Assembly: GCA_016290595.1 (NCBI GenBank)
Contig: JAEEUR010000012.1
Span: 1 to 40,258, forward strand
Direction of reading: 5' to 3'
DNA length: 40,258 bases
From: Lachnospiraceae bacterium
Lineage (GTDB): Bacteria > Bacillota > Clostridia > Lachnospirales > Lachnospiraceae
The notes below the pieces were generated by a model. That model did no database searches and was not told the DNA's origin. It was given only the letters and a program-made list of their open reading frames with translations. Below, in pieces: positions 1-8,557 of this stretch. The translations under genes and the position numbers were made by a program. Within the stretch, counting starts at the first letter, position 1; every line of letters starts with the position of its first letter.

Positions 1-1259
1 CCGAGACGGGCCGCTTCCTGCACCCGTTCCTTTGTCAGCGAAACGGAGCGGACTTCCCCGGCAAGCCCGACTTCCCCGAAGATCATCAGATTGGCCGGGA
101 CCACGATGTTTTTGTAGCTGGAATACAGCGCCGCGACCATGGCCAGATCCAGCCCCGGATCCTGTACCTTCAGGCCGCCCGTTACGTTGACGAAGGCGTC
201 ACAGTCGGAGAAGGCGATATTCAGGTGCTTTTCCAGTACGGCCAGAAGCAGCGCGACCCGGTTGTAATCCGCGCCGGTCGCGGTCCGGCGGCCCTGCCCG
301 TAACTGGTGCGGGTCAGAAGCGCCTGTACCTCCAGAAGGAGAGGGCGCGTCCCTTCCATCACGCAGGAGATGGCGGAGCCGGAAGCGTTTTCCGGCCGGC
401 CGCTCAGCATATAGGCCGAAGGATTCGGGATCTCCTTCAGACCGGTCGAGCGCATCTCGAAGACGGCGATCTCGCCGGAGGCGCCGAAGCGGTTCTTCAC
501 GCCGCGCAGGATGCGGTAGGCCGCGTGTCTGTCCCCTTCAAAATACAGGACCGTGTCGACCATGTGCTCCAGGAGCTTCGGGCCTGCCACGGCGCCGTCC
601 TTCGTCACGTGTCCGACGATGAAAACGCTGATCCCGAGGCCCTTGGCCGTGTTCAGGATCATATTGGTGCATTCGCGCACCTGTGCGACGCTGCCGGGGG
701 CGGATGCCGCCTGCGGCGCGTACATGGTCTGAATGGAATCGATGACCGCGACGGCCGGCTTTTCCTCCCGGAAGACGGCCAGGATCTGCTCCAGATCCGT
801 TTCGCAGAGGAAACTGATGTCGCCCCGGAAAGCGCCGATGCGGTCCGCCCGCAGCTTTAACTGCTTTAAGGATTCCTCCCCGGATACGTACAGGACCTTA
901 CGGTCTTCCGATGCCAGAAAGCGGCAGACCTGCAGCAGCAGCGTGGACTTTCCGATGCCCGGATCGCCCCCCGTCAGGACCAGGGAGCCTGGCAGCAGCC
1001 CGCCGCCCAGAACGCGGTCCAATTCCCCGGAGCCGGTGGAATAGCGTTCCTGCTTTTCGGTGCTGATATCCTCGAGCTTCACCGGGCGGGGCCGTGCCGA
1101 CGTACGGGAAAAGGAAGCGGAAGAGCCCTTCCCGCCGCTCGTTTTCGGCGCCTCCACCAGAGAATTCGGCGTCTTGCAGGCCGGACAGAAGCCGCTCCAT
1201 TTAGACGTTTCATATCCGCATTCCTTGCAGAAGAAGACGGTGGTGTGTTCCTTTGCCAT
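1..1259 (-). CDS. radA: DNA repair protein RadA (partial, C-terminus outside window)
   Basis: RadA is a RecA-like ATPase that helps process recombination intermediates by promoting branch migration. The frame starts at an ATG directly after the clpC stop codon (TAAATG) and stays open to the left edge. About 419 codons are present; the family is usually about 455 residues, so roughly the last 35-40 are missing. Seen directly: an N-terminal C4 zinc finger (CKECGY, then CPAC) within residues 10-30, a Walker A motif GDPGIGKST with Lys104, and the RadA signature KNRFG at residues 255-259, followed by the start of the Lon-like C-terminal domain. The zinc finger plus KNRFG separates it from RecA. 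It is probably cotranscribed with clpC, an arrangement common in Firmicutes. Confidence 0.96.
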   Translation of the reverse strand, partial: MAKEHTTVFFCKECGYETSKWSGFCPACKTPNSLVEAPKTSGGKGSSASFSRTSARPRPVKLEDISTEKQERYSTGSGELDRVLGGGLLPGSLVLTGGDPGIGKSTLLLQVCRFLASEDRKVLYVSGEESLKQLKLRADRIGAFRGDISFLCETDLEQILAVFREEKPAVAVIDSIQTMYAPQAASAPGSVAQVRECTNMILNTAKGLGISVFIVGHVTKDGAVAGPKLLEHMVDTVLYFEGDRHAAYRILRGVKNRFGASGEIAVFEMRSTGLKEIPNPSAYMLSGRPENASGSAISCVMEGTRPLLLEVQALLTRTSYGQGRRTATGADYNRVALLLAVLEKHLNIAFSDCDAFVNVTGGLKVQDPGLDLAMVAALYSSYKNIVVPANLMIFGEVGLAGEVRSVSLTKERVQEAARL

Positions 1260-3545
1260 TTATTCCTCCCTCTGCGGCAGCAGCGCAGGGCGGCCGTCCT
1301 TTACCGTCACCAGCACCCGGTCTCCCTCGCGGATCTTTCCCTTCAGGATCTCCTCCGCAAGGCGGTCCTCCAGTTCGTTCTGAAGCAGCCGCTTTAAAGG
1401 GCGGGCGCCGTATTTGGGCTGATAGCCCTTGTCCGTAAACCAGCCGGCGGCTGCTTCGTCCATCTCCAGCGTCAGCGAAAGCGCTTCGCCGAGCCGCTTT
1501 TCGATATCCTTCAGCTGCAGCTTCAGGATAGCCTGAATATCCTGCCGGTTCAGCATGCGGAAGACGATGATGTCGTCGATACGGTTGATAAACTCGGGCC
1601 GGAAGATGCGTCTGACTTCCTCCATCACCTGCGTTTTCATCCGCTCGTAATCGGCCGACTCCGAGTTTCCGGCGGAGAAGCCGAGGGCTTTCGGCTCCAC
1701 GATGCGTTCCGCGCCGGCGTTGGAGGTCATGATGATGACCGTATTGCGGAAATCCACCGCGGTGCCGCGGGAATCCGTCAGACGCCCCTCGTCCAGGATC
1801 TGCAGCAGGATGTGGAAAACGTCCGGATGCGCTTTTTCGATCTCGTCAAAGAGGACGACGCTGTAGGGCTTGCGGCGGATGCGCTCGGAAAGCTGGCCTC
1901 CCTCGTCGTAGCCGACGTAGCCGGGCGGCGAACCGATGATCTTGGAGACGCTGTGCTTTTCCATGTATTCCGACATATCGATGCGGATCAGGTCCTTCTC
2001 ATCGCCGAACAGGGCGGCGGCCAGCGCCTTGGAAAGCTCCGTTTTGCCTACGCCGGTCGGGCCCAGGAAGAGGAAGCTGCCGATCGGCCGCTTCGGATCC
2101 TTTAAGCCTACGCGGCTGCGGCGGATCGCCTTGCACAGAGATGAGACGGCCTCCTCCTGCCCGATGACCCGCTCGTGGATCACGCTTTCGAGTTCGGACA
2201 GGCGCAGGCCCTCCTCCTTCGTCAGCTGGTCCAGCGGAACGCCGGTCCAGAGGGAAACGGTATGCGCGATCTGCTCCGCGGAGACGGTCAGCTCGCCTTC
2301 CGGCTGATCCAGACGGGCCGCCGCGCAGGCTTCGTCCAGAAGATCCAGCGCCTTGTCCGGCCAGAGCCGGTCGCTGATATAGCGGCGGGAGAGTTTTACG
2401 GCTGCGGTGATCGCATCCTCGCCGATCGTCAGCCCGTGATGCTTCTCATACAGCGCCTTCCGCCCTTTAAGGATCTCGAGGGTCTCTTCCTCCTTCGGTT
2501 CTTCGATCAGCAGGCTCTGGAAGCGGCGCTTTAACGCCGTATCCTTTTCGATATGCTTGCGGTACTCATCGAGCGTCGTGGCGCCGATCACCTGGATCTC
2601 TCCGCGGGAGAGGGCGGGCTTCAGGATATTGGCGGCGTCCAGGCTGCCTTCCGAGCCGCCGGCACCGATCAGCGTGTGGATCTCGTCGATAAACAGAATG
2701 ATTTCCGGATGCGTCGCAAACTCATCCAGGATGTTCTTCATGCGTTCTTCAAATTCGCCGCGGTATTTGGTGCCGGCCACGACGTTCGTGATGCTGAGGG
2801 AAACGATCCGCTTGTCCCTCAGGAAGGGCGGGACCTTTCCTTCCGCGATGCGCTGGGCCAGCGCTTCCGTGACGGCGGTCTTGCCGACGCCCGGCTCGCC
2901 GATCAGGCAGGGATTGTTTTTGGTCCGGCGGCTTAAGATCTGCATCATGCGGCGGATCTCCTTTTCCCGTCCGATGACAGGCTCCAGCCGTCCGCGGGCC
3001 GCCAGATCGGTCAGATCCCGGGTAAACTGCGTGATCGTGCCGGTCCCGACGGGGGGCTCGGCCAGCACCTCCTCCATGACGCCGCGGTCTTCGCCCATGG
3101 AACTGAGCAGATGCTCCTCCAGCTCCAGCGGGTCCGCGTTCAGGGCAAAGAATATCTGGGCCGCGGTGCCTTCCCAGTCCTGCAGCAGCACGGCGAAGAT
3201 GTCTTCCGTACCGATCTTGGACACGCCGCGGGAAAGCGCCACGTCCTGGGCGTCAAGCAGCAGGATCTCCACAAGGGGAGAGAAGGGCAGCCGTCCTCTG
3301 ACCGACTGCGCTTCGGCGTCTCCCTTCCGAAGATCTCCCAGCAGCTTCTCCAGCGCTTCCTCCGCCTTTTCCAGGCTGATATCATGGCTTTTCAGGATGC
3401 TGCCCGGCAGGCAGGGGACCTCCAGAAAGGCCAGCAGCAGATGCTCGGTGGAGACGGCGCCGCAGTTCTGCTCCTTCGCGATCTGGTCCGCCTTCTTCAG
3501 CACCTTTGCGGCTACTTCGGTAAATGGAATTTTTAAAGCTTCCAT
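1260..3545 (-). CDS. clpC: ClpC-type AAA+ unfoldase of the Clp protease, lacking the middle (M) domain
   Basis: This is the ATP-dependent unfoldase that feeds substrates to the ClpP peptidase. The 761-residue protein has an N-terminal Clp repeat domain (about 1-145), AAA1 with Walker A GEPGVGKT (Lys222) and Walker B LFIDEIH, then AAA2 with Walker A GPTGVGKT (Lys501). The ClpP-docking tripeptide LGF is at 621-623. The start is the ATG at 3545, because AAGGAG lies six bases upstream of it; the longer frame would need a TTG at 3563 that overlaps this ribosome site. The coiled-coil M domain expected between the end of AAA1 ([10 protein letters not shown], from residue 403) and the AAA2 lead-in (VSLWTGVP) is reduced to a few residues. 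The AAA2 lead-in [12 protein letters not shown] is ClpC-like, although the length is close to that of ClpA. No ctsR, mcsA or mcsB lies upstream; clpC is the first gene of its transcript. Confidence 0.93.
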   Translation of the reverse strand: MEALKIPFTEVAAKVLKKADQIAKEQNCGAVSTEHLLLAFLEVPCLPGSILKSHDISLEKAEEALEKLLGDLRKGDAEAQSVRGRLPFSPLVEILLLDAQDVALSRGVSKIGTEDIFAVLLQDWEGTAAQIFFALNADPLELEEHLLSSMGEDRGVMEEVLAEPPVGTGTITQFTRDLTDLAARGRLEPVIGREKEIRRMMQILSRRTKNNPCLIGEPGVGKTAVTEALAQRIAEGKVPPFLRDKRIVSLSITNVVAGTKYRGEFEERMKNILDEFATHPEIILFIDEIHTLIGAGGSEGSLDAANILKPALSRGEIQVIGATTLDEYRKHIEKDTALKRRFQSLLIEEPKEEETLEILKGRKALYEKHHGLTIGEDAITAAVKLSRRYISDRLWPDKALDLLDEACAAARLDQPEGELTVSAEQIAHTVSLWTGVPLDQLTKEEGLRLSELESVIHERVIGQEEAVSSLCKAIRRSRVGLKDPKRPIGSFLFLGPTGVGKTELSKALAAALFGDEKDLIRIDMSEYMEKHSVSKIIGSPPGYVGYDEGGQLSERIRRKPYSVVLFDEIEKAHPDVFHILLQILDEGRLTDSRGTAVDFRNTVIIMTSNAGAERIVEPKALGFSAGNSESADYERMKTQVMEEVRRIFRPEFINRIDDIIVFRMLNRQDIQAILKLQLKDIEKRLGEALSLTLEMDEAAAGWFTDKGYQPKYGARPLKRLLQNELEDRLAEEILKGKIREGDRVLVTVKDGRPALLPQREE

Positions 3546-3569
3546 GAACAGCTCCTTTTTCAAAACTTC

Positions 3570-3598
3570 AGTATAGTTTACAACAAAACGAAAGAGGA
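3570..3598 (-). promoter_or_regulatory. Putative clpC promoter with weak -35
   Basis: On the minus strand a -10 box TATACT lies at 3575-3570. The -35 region at 3599-3593 reads TTCCTCT, a poor match, so expression may need an activator or depend on the adjacent inverted repeat. The predicted start of transcription near 3563 leaves a short leader before the AAGGAG ribosome site and the ATG at 3545. No CtsR heptad repeat or CIRCE element is visible. Confidence 0.5.
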
Positions 3599-3628
3599 AG
3601 CAAGTTTTTCCCGCAGATGTCCTCTTTC
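3590..3628. repeat. 9-bp perfect inverted repeat, candidate operator between divergent promoters
   Basis: GAAAGAGGA (3590-3598) and TCCTCTTTC (3620-3628) are exact reverse complements separated by 21 bp, giving 30 bp centre to centre, or about three helical turns. The left arm covers the clpC -35 region; the right arm ends eight bases before the -35 of the divergent solute-binding gene. That placement fits a protein-binding operator better than an RNA hairpin, because the arms lie upstream of both predicted transcription starts. The cognate regulator is unknown. Confidence 0.5.
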
Positions 3629-3636
3629 AAAAAAAA

Positions 3637-3665
3637 TTGACGAATCCGGGCTTTCGTGTTATAGT
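3637..3665 (+). promoter_or_regulatory. SigmaA-type promoter for the solute-binding protein gene
   Basis: TTGACG (3637-3642), a 17-bp spacer and TATAGT (3660-3665) form a strong match to the housekeeping consensus in a GC-rich genome. The predicted start near 3672 gives a leader of about 65 nucleotides before the ATG at 3737. Confidence 0.8.
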
Positions 3666-3736
3666 ATTTTGTCGTGTTCCATATTCATGTGGAAATTGAC
3701 GCTTTTTCACCAAATAAAACAGACAGAGGTTGCTTT

Positions 3737-6244
3737 ATGAATCATAAAATAAACAGATTGCTCGGAATCGTCACGGGAGCCGCCGGCGGACTTCTGCTGA
3801 TTATTGTGGCGGTCCTGATGATACGCGGCAGCCGTTTTTCGGACATATTCGATTTTGCGGATTTCTTCCCGACCAGCGCCGCGGCGCCGACCGGCGACGT
3901 CCGGCCGACGGTCCCCGATCCGACGGTCCCCGCGCCTACCCAGGCGACCGAGCCCGTCACCGCCTCCGTCCCCGATGAGACCGTTCCGACCGCTACGGAG
4001 CCGCCGGAGGTCCGCTACAGCACCAAGCTCCGCGTCGGCGTATCCCGTCTGGACGGCAACTTCGACCCCTTTGCGGATCTTTCGGAAGGGGACGAAGACG
4101 TGATGAAGCTCGTCGGCATCAACCTGCTGACGCGCGACAGGGCCGGCAAGGTCATCCTGATGGCGACCGAAGGCGAATACAGCTACTACAACGACCAGCG
4201 CTATCTCTATACCGGCCCCGCGGATATCTCTGTGGAATATGACGCGGAAAAAGACGAGACGACATATACGCTCAAGCTCCGTGACGGCATTTTCTTCAGC
4301 GACGGCGTCAAGCTGACCGTAGATGATCTGATCTTCAATCTCTACGTCCGCCTGCAGCCGAATTTCACCGGCAGCGGGAATCTGCGCAGCTACGATATCG
4401 TCGGACTGAAGAACTACTATTACAACAACTCGCTGGCGGAAAACATCGTGATCAGCGACGAGGACGTGCAGGCCGAGCTTGACGATCCCGGAGAGGAGAT
4501 CTCCGGCTATATCCGCAACCTGATCGTCACCATCCTCCGCGACGAGGCGAAGACGAGCCAGGATATCTGGGCCAATTACAAAACGCTCGGCTACGGCGAT
4601 TCCGCACAGGAATTCTTCTACAATCTTTACGGCCTGGATCTGAATTACAACCTGAAGATCAAGCAGGGCGACGAGCTAGTGGACAAGCCTATGGACGAAG
4701 TCTGCGACTACGTGATCGAATCCTACGGCCTCGACTACCATCTGCTGGCCGAGCACTATGCGGTCGACCGCAATTACTTTGACAAGCAGATCACGGATTA
4801 CACGAGAGAAACGCTCCTGAGCAAGCGGATCCGCGAAGAGGGCGGCGAACCGGTCGATTATATCAGCGGCATCGTACGCATCGGCGAATATACGGTAAAA
4901 CTCCGCATGCGCGGCTATAACTCCGACGCGCTGTACGAATTTTTCGATATGATAATCGCGCCGCTGCATTATTACGGCGATCCGCTGCAGTACGATTACG
5001 AAAGCCACAAGTTCGGCTTTGCCCGCGGGAAATACGAGATCCCCGAAAAGGCGAAGGCCAATCCGCTCGGCGCCGGTCCGTACGTCTTCGTCAGCTACGA
5101 CGGCTATGCGGTCTATCTGAAGAAAAACGAAAACTATTACAAGCAGACCTCGGATATCGAATATCTGTCGATCCGGGCGTATTCCGACAACGTCACCGAA
5201 CAGATCCGGAACAACGAGCTGGATATCGTGGTGCTGGACGGCAGCCGGGAGATCAACGAGGAGCTCTGCGCGATCAACGAGAACGGCCGTCTCTGCGGCG
5301 ATACCCTCTACGTGGAGGAGATCCCCGAGCTAGGCTACAGCTATATCGGCATCAACGCCGACCGCGTCAAAGTCGGAGACGCCCCCGATTCGACGCAATC
5401 CCGCGCGCTGCGCACAGCCATCCTGACGGCGATGTCCGCCTTTAAGGAGGTTTCCTACGTCGGCGACCAGGGATATTTCGGATCCTCCGTCGACCTGGTG
5501 GAGTACCCCGTTTCCCCGTTCTTCTCCATGGAGCCGGATTCTTCGTCCTATTCAAAGGCCTACAATCAGGATCCCGACGGCAACGCGCTGCCCAAAGCGG
5601 CCGACGATATGGAGCGCCTGCAGCTTATCCTGCCCGTGGTCAGACAGTATCTGGAGCTGGCCGGATATACCTACAATGAGAACAGCGGCAAGTTTACCGG
5701 GGCGCCGTCCGGCGCGTCCATGCGCTACGAGATCATGATCAAAGGCTCCATCCAGGACGATCATCCGTCCTACACCGTCCTGTCCTATGCGAAGTCCGTT
5801 CTGTACCAGCTCGGGATCAGTCTGGACATCCGCTACGTCAGTTCCGCGGAAAACATGCTGGTCTATCTGTATTCCGGCGACGCGGATATGTGGTGCGCGA
5901 CCTGGGACTGCGTGGGGGATCCCAATTTCGACCTGCATTACGCAAGCACCAGCAAGACGAACCTCTATCACGTCAACGATCCCGAACTGGATGGGATGAT
6001 CGAAGCCTTCAAACGGCTGAACGAGAGCGAAGACCAGGCCGCGGCAAAGGCCTGCGCCGTTCAGATCATGAACCGCGTCCGGGAATGGGCCGTGGAGCTC
6101 CCCTGCTACACCTCGCTCGACTATCTGGTCTACAACGTCAAATCGATCGACGTTTCGACCCTGCCGAACGGACACAGCCAGTACTGGACCTGGATGGACG
6201 ACGTGGCCTTCCTCGACGTTTATCCCCAGGTGGTGGAGGACTGA
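3737..6244 (+). CDS. Membrane-anchored family 5 (oligopeptide-type) extracellular solute-binding protein
   Basis: The product is an 835-residue SBP_bac_5-like protein, probably binding peptides or a similar solute outside the cell. The start is ATG 3737, preceded by AGAGGT at six bases; the longer frame begins at a GTG with no ribosome site. An N-terminal hydrophobic segment at residues 8-29 follows a basic tail. There is no lipobox cysteine, so it looks like an uncleaved anchor rather than a lipoprotein. Residues 45-91 are a Pro/Thr-rich linker. The binding fold begins near residue 97 (LRVGVSRLDGNFDPF) and includes the family-typical LRDGIFFSDG. It is much longer than the usual 500-600 residues, with about 150 extra residues between the first lobe and the segment YTVKLRMRG. 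No permease or ATPase gene is adjacent, so it is an orphan binding protein here. Its ligand cannot be read from sequence. Confidence 0.85.
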   Translation: MNHKINRLLGIVTGAAGGLLLIIVAVLMIRGSRFSDIFDFADFFPTSAAAPTGDVRPTVPDPTVPAPTQATEPVTASVPDETVPTATEPPEVRYSTKLRVGVSRLDGNFDPFADLSEGDEDVMKLVGINLLTRDRAGKVILMATEGEYSYYNDQRYLYTGPADISVEYDAEKDETTYTLKLRDGIFFSDGVKLTVDDLIFNLYVRLQPNFTGSGNLRSYDIVGLKNYYYNNSLAENIVISDEDVQAELDDPGEEISGYIRNLIVTILRDEAKTSQDIWANYKTLGYGDSAQEFFYNLYGLDLNYNLKIKQGDELVDKPMDEVCDYVIESYGLDYHLLAEHYAVDRNYFDKQITDYTRETLLSKRIREEGGEPVDYISGIVRIGEYTVKLRMRGYNSDALYEFFDMIIAPLHYYGDPLQYDYESHKFGFARGKYEIPEKAKANPLGAGPYVFVSYDGYAVYLKKNENYYKQTSDIEYLSIRAYSDNVTEQIRNNELDIVVLDGSREINEELCAINENGRLCGDTLYVEEIPELGYSYIGINADRVKVGDAPDSTQSRALRTAILTAMSAFKEVSYVGDQGYFGSSVDLVEYPVSPFFSMEPDSSSYSKAYNQDPDGNALPKAADDMERLQLILPVVRQYLELAGYTYNENSGKFTGAPSGASMRYEIMIKGSIQDDHPSYTVLSYAKSVLYQLGISLDIRYVSSAENMLVYLYSGDADMWCATWDCVGDPNFDLHYASTSKTNLYHVNDPELDGMIEAFKRLNESEDQAAAKACAVQIMNRVREWAVELPCYTSLDYLVYNVKSIDVSTLPNGHSQYWTWMDDVAFLDVYPQVVED

Positions 6245-6245
6245 T

Positions 6246-6821
6246 ATGTACAGCTTTTTCGCCATGCTCGGGCGCATGAAGTATATCAACCGCTGGTCGC
6301 TGATGCGCAACTCCCGCGTGGAAAACATCAGCGAGCATTCCCATGAGGTCGCCATGCTGTCGCATGCGCTGGCCCTGATCGGAAACAAGCGGCTCGGCAA
6401 GTCGCTGAACGCCGAACGGGCGGCGCTTCTGGGCCTGTACCACGACTCCACGGAGATCCTAACCGGCGATATGCCCACGCCCGTCAAATACAACGACAGC
6501 GCCATCCGCACGGCCTATAAGCATCTGGAGGATCAGGCGGCGCAGTCTCTGCTCATGAAGCTGCCCGCGGATCTGAGGGAAGAGTATGAAAGCTTCTTTT
6601 ATCCGGAGGAAAAGGACGAGTATCTGTGGCAGCTGGTCAAGGCGGCCGACAAGCTTTCCGCCCTGATCAAATGCCTGGAGGAGGGAAAGGTCGGAAACCG
6701 GGAATTCGTTCAGGCGGAGGAAGCGACGCGTTTGAAGCTGGAGGAGATGGCCCTTCCCGAGCTGAAGATCTTTATGGCGGAGTTTCTGGAGCCTTACCGG
6801 CACTCCCTGGATGAAATGTAG
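6246..6821 (+). CDS. yfbR: 5'-deoxynucleotidase of the YfbR HD-domain family
   Basis: YfbR enzymes dephosphorylate deoxyribonucleoside 5'-monophosphates and help balance nucleotide pools in the cytosol. The 191-residue protein matches the E. coli enzyme closely in its signature blocks: INRWSLMRN near the N-terminus (Arg16, Trp17), SEHS (His31), YHDSTEILTGD (His66, Asp67, Glu70, Asp75), PTPVKY and AADKLSAL (Asp135), and it ends with HSLDEM. These supply the metal ligands and substrate contacts known for the family. The ATG lies one base after the upstream stop codon, with GGAGG inside the end of that gene, so translation is probably coupled. Confidence 0.93.
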   Translation: MYSFFAMLGRMKYINRWSLMRNSRVENISEHSHEVAMLSHALALIGNKRLGKSLNAERAALLGLYHDSTEILTGDMPTPVKYNDSAIRTAYKHLEDQAAQSLLMKLPADLREEYESFFYPEEKDEYLWQLVKAADKLSALIKCLEEGKVGNREFVQAEEATRLKLEEMALPELKIFMAEFLEPYRHSLDEM

Positions 6822-6829
6822 GACGCGGC

Positions 6830-7141
6830 ATGAAGAAATTATCCGTCAAGAAGATCCTCCGTTCCGTGACCTATATGCAGGTCTCGTTCCTGCTGTTCAT
6901 CCTGTCCTTCCTCATCAGCGCGGTCCTGTTCGTCCGGGCCGTCGTCAGCGGCGGAGCGCTCGGGAGCGTGGACGGGATCCTCGGCATGCTGGCACTCGTG
7001 CTCAGCATCATCGGCTTCATTACGACGCTGTACGGCCGCTTCGTCGTCCGCGCGGAAGCGAAGCCCGACTACCGTCTGGGGCTGCTGCTGAACGGGATCC
7101 TGATGCTGGTTCTGTTTTTCTTTTATTTTTTGGGCCTGTAG
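6830..7141 (+). CDS. Small three-helix membrane protein (possibly DUF6142)
   Basis: The 103-residue protein has a basic N-terminus (MKKLSVKK) and three hydrophobic segments at roughly residues 18-40, 46-67 and 82-103; the last runs to the C-terminus. It resembles short membrane proteins seen in Lachnospiraceae (my recollection is DUF6142), but I see no catalytic motif and assign no function. It starts nine bases after yfbR with only a weak ribosome site, which suggests coupled expression. A promoter for plsX follows directly after its stop codon. Confidence 0.7.
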   Translation: MKKLSVKKILRSVTYMQVSFLLFILSFLISAVLFVRAVVSGGALGSVDGILGMLALVLSIIGFITTLYGRFVVRAEAKPDYRLGLLLNGILMLVLFFFYFLGL

Positions 7142-7142
7142 C

Positions 7143-7171
7143 TTGATTTATGGGCCCGGCTTGTGTATAGT
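7143..7171 (+). promoter_or_regulatory. SigmaA-type promoter for plsX
   Basis: TTGATT (7143-7148), a 17-bp spacer and TATAGT (7166-7171) sit in the 59-bp gap before plsX. The predicted start near 7178 gives a short leader holding AGGAGG before the ATG at 7201. No FapR-type or FabT-type palindrome is visible. Confidence 0.75.
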
Positions 7172-7200
7172 CTAACCGTCCCGGAAACAGGAGGGGATTT

Positions 7201-8217
7201 ATGGAAAATCTTGTGAAAATTGCACTGGACGCCATGGGCGGCGACAACGCCCCCGCAGCTCCCGTCGAAGCCGCCGTCAGAGCGCTCTCCATGACCGACC
7301 GGGCCTTCATCTGCCTGGTGGGGCAGGAAGAGCTGATCCGGAAGGAACTGGCGAAGTTTGAGGAATATGACAAAGACCGCCTTCAGATCGTGAACGCCAC
7401 GGAAGTGATCGAAATGGCGGAGCATCCCGTCAACGCGATCCGGAAGAAGAAGGACTCCTCCATCGTGATCGCGCAGAAAATGGTCCGGAACGGCGAAGCC
7501 GACGCTTTCGTATCCTCCGGCAGCACCGGCGCGGTCCTGGCCGGCGGCCAGCTGCTGGTCGGAAGGCTCCCCGGTGTGGAACGGGCGCCGCTGGCTCCCC
7601 TGCTGCCGACCCTAAAGGGCGTATCGCTCCTGATCGACTGCGGCGCAAACGTGGACGCCCGGCCTGAGCACCTGGTCCAGTTCGCCAAGATGGGCTCCCT
7701 CTATATGCGGGATATGATGGGGATCGAAAACCCGACGGTCGGACTGCTGAACATCGGCGTGGAAGAGGAGAAGGGCAACGCGCTCTGCAAGGAGACCTTC
7801 CCGCTCTTAAAGGCCTGTCCGGACATCAACTTTATCGGCAATATCGAATCCCGGGAGATCCCGCACGGCGCGGCGGACGTCATCGTGACGGAAGCCTTTG
7901 CCGGGAATATCGCCTTAAAGCTTTACGAAGGCACCGCTTCCGCCTTCGTGACCATGATCAAAGGCGCCATGATGAAGACGACCGTCTCCAAGATCGGCGC
8001 GCTGATGGTCAAAAAGTCTCTGAAGGAGACCTTAAAGACGCTGGACGCCACCGCCTACGGCGGGGCGCCGATGCTGGGGCTCCGCGGCCTCATCGTGAAA
8101 GCGCACGGAAACGCCAGCTGGAAGGAACTGTCCAATGCGGTCCTGCAGTGCGTCAGCTTTACCGACGCCCGCCTGACCGATAAAATAAAAGAAAGTATCT
8201 CACAAGCAAAACAGTGA
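7201..8217 (+). CDS. plsX: Phosphate acyltransferase PlsX
   Basis: PlsX converts acyl-ACP and phosphate to acyl-phosphate, the acyl donor that PlsY uses for glycerol-3-phosphate in phospholipid synthesis. The 338-residue protein has the normal family length and shows the N-terminal IALDAMGGDNAP, a central SSGSTGAVLAGG block and GNIALK near residue 240, all typical of PlsX. It acts peripherally at the membrane. It is followed after 16 bases by acpP, which encodes its substrate carrier. The partner plsY is at 37566 in this same window. Confidence 0.97.
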   Translation: MENLVKIALDAMGGDNAPAAPVEAAVRALSMTDRAFICLVGQEELIRKELAKFEEYDKDRLQIVNATEVIEMAEHPVNAIRKKKDSSIVIAQKMVRNGEADAFVSSGSTGAVLAGGQLLVGRLPGVERAPLAPLLPTLKGVSLLIDCGANVDARPEHLVQFAKMGSLYMRDMMGIENPTVGLLNIGVEEEKGNALCKETFPLLKACPDINFIGNIESREIPHGAADVIVTEAFAGNIALKLYEGTASAFVTMIKGAMMKTTVSKIGALMVKKSLKETLKTLDATAYGGAPMLGLRGLIVKAHGNASWKELSNAVLQCVSFTDARLTDKIKESISQAKQ

Positions 8218-8233
8218 AGAATAGGAGTAAAAA

Positions 8234-8461
8234 ATGGAACTGGAAAAAATCAGAGAAATTGTTGCCAAGGTGCTGAATCTGAGCATTGATGACGTCACGC
8301 CCGACAAGTCCTTCGCGGAAGATCTGGACGCCGACTCTCTGGACATCGCTGAGATCATCATCGCCATCGAAGATGAATTCGGCGTATCCATTCCCGATGA
8401 AGCCTTGGAAAAAGTTGTCACCGTACAGGATGCCTGCGATCTGTTAAAGACGGTTGAATAA
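8234..8461 (+). CDS. acpP: Acyl carrier protein
   Basis: The product is a 75-residue acidic carrier for growing fatty acyl chains. The phosphopantetheine attachment site is Ser35 in the motif DADSLDIAE, with the usual flanking helices (FAEDL before, EDEFGVSIPDE after). AGGAG lies in front of the ATG. Position between plsX and rnc is the standard Firmicutes arrangement and favours a fatty acid or phospholipid role over a secondary-metabolite carrier. Confidence 0.97.
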   Translation: MELEKIREIVAKVLNLSIDDVTPDKSFAEDLDADSLDIAEIIIAIEDEFGVSIPDEALEKVVTVQDACDLLKTVE

Positions 8462-8491
8462 TTAAAACCGGCGGAATAACAGCTGTAGAGA

Positions 8492-8539
8492 CCGCGCTCC
8501 GGAGGTTCCCGAACCGTTCCTCCGGGGCAGCGGCGTTTT
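8492..8539 (+). terminator. Hairpin between acpP and rnc, possible terminator or attenuator
   Basis: The arms at 8492-8505 and 8519-8533 form a 14-bp GC-rich stem (one G-U pair, one bulged A at 8529) around a 13-base loop. It is followed by C, G and a TTTT run at 8536-8539, then mixed bases. The U tract is short, so termination may be partial. This would make acpP mRNA more abundant than the downstream rnc-smc-ftsY message. Confidence 0.55.
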
Positions 8540-8557
8540 CTGTATTAAGGAGTATTG

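Noticed and set aside
2557..3576. 339-codon plus-strand frame
   Set aside because: It is antisense to clpC and rich in Ser and Arg, with no domain or ribosome site.
3546..3736. CtsR or HrcA operator upstream of clpC
   Set aside because: No tandem GTCAAA heptads and no CIRCE inverted repeat are visible; only the unassigned 9-bp repeat is present.
5552..6511. 319-codon open frame on the minus strand
   Set aside because: It lies opposite the solute-binding gene and yfbR, both of which have strong family matches, and it has no ribosome site or recognisable motif. Long antisense frames are expected in GC-rich DNA.
7142..7200. FapR or FabT operator in front of plsX
   Set aside because: No matching palindrome is visible in the 59-bp gap.
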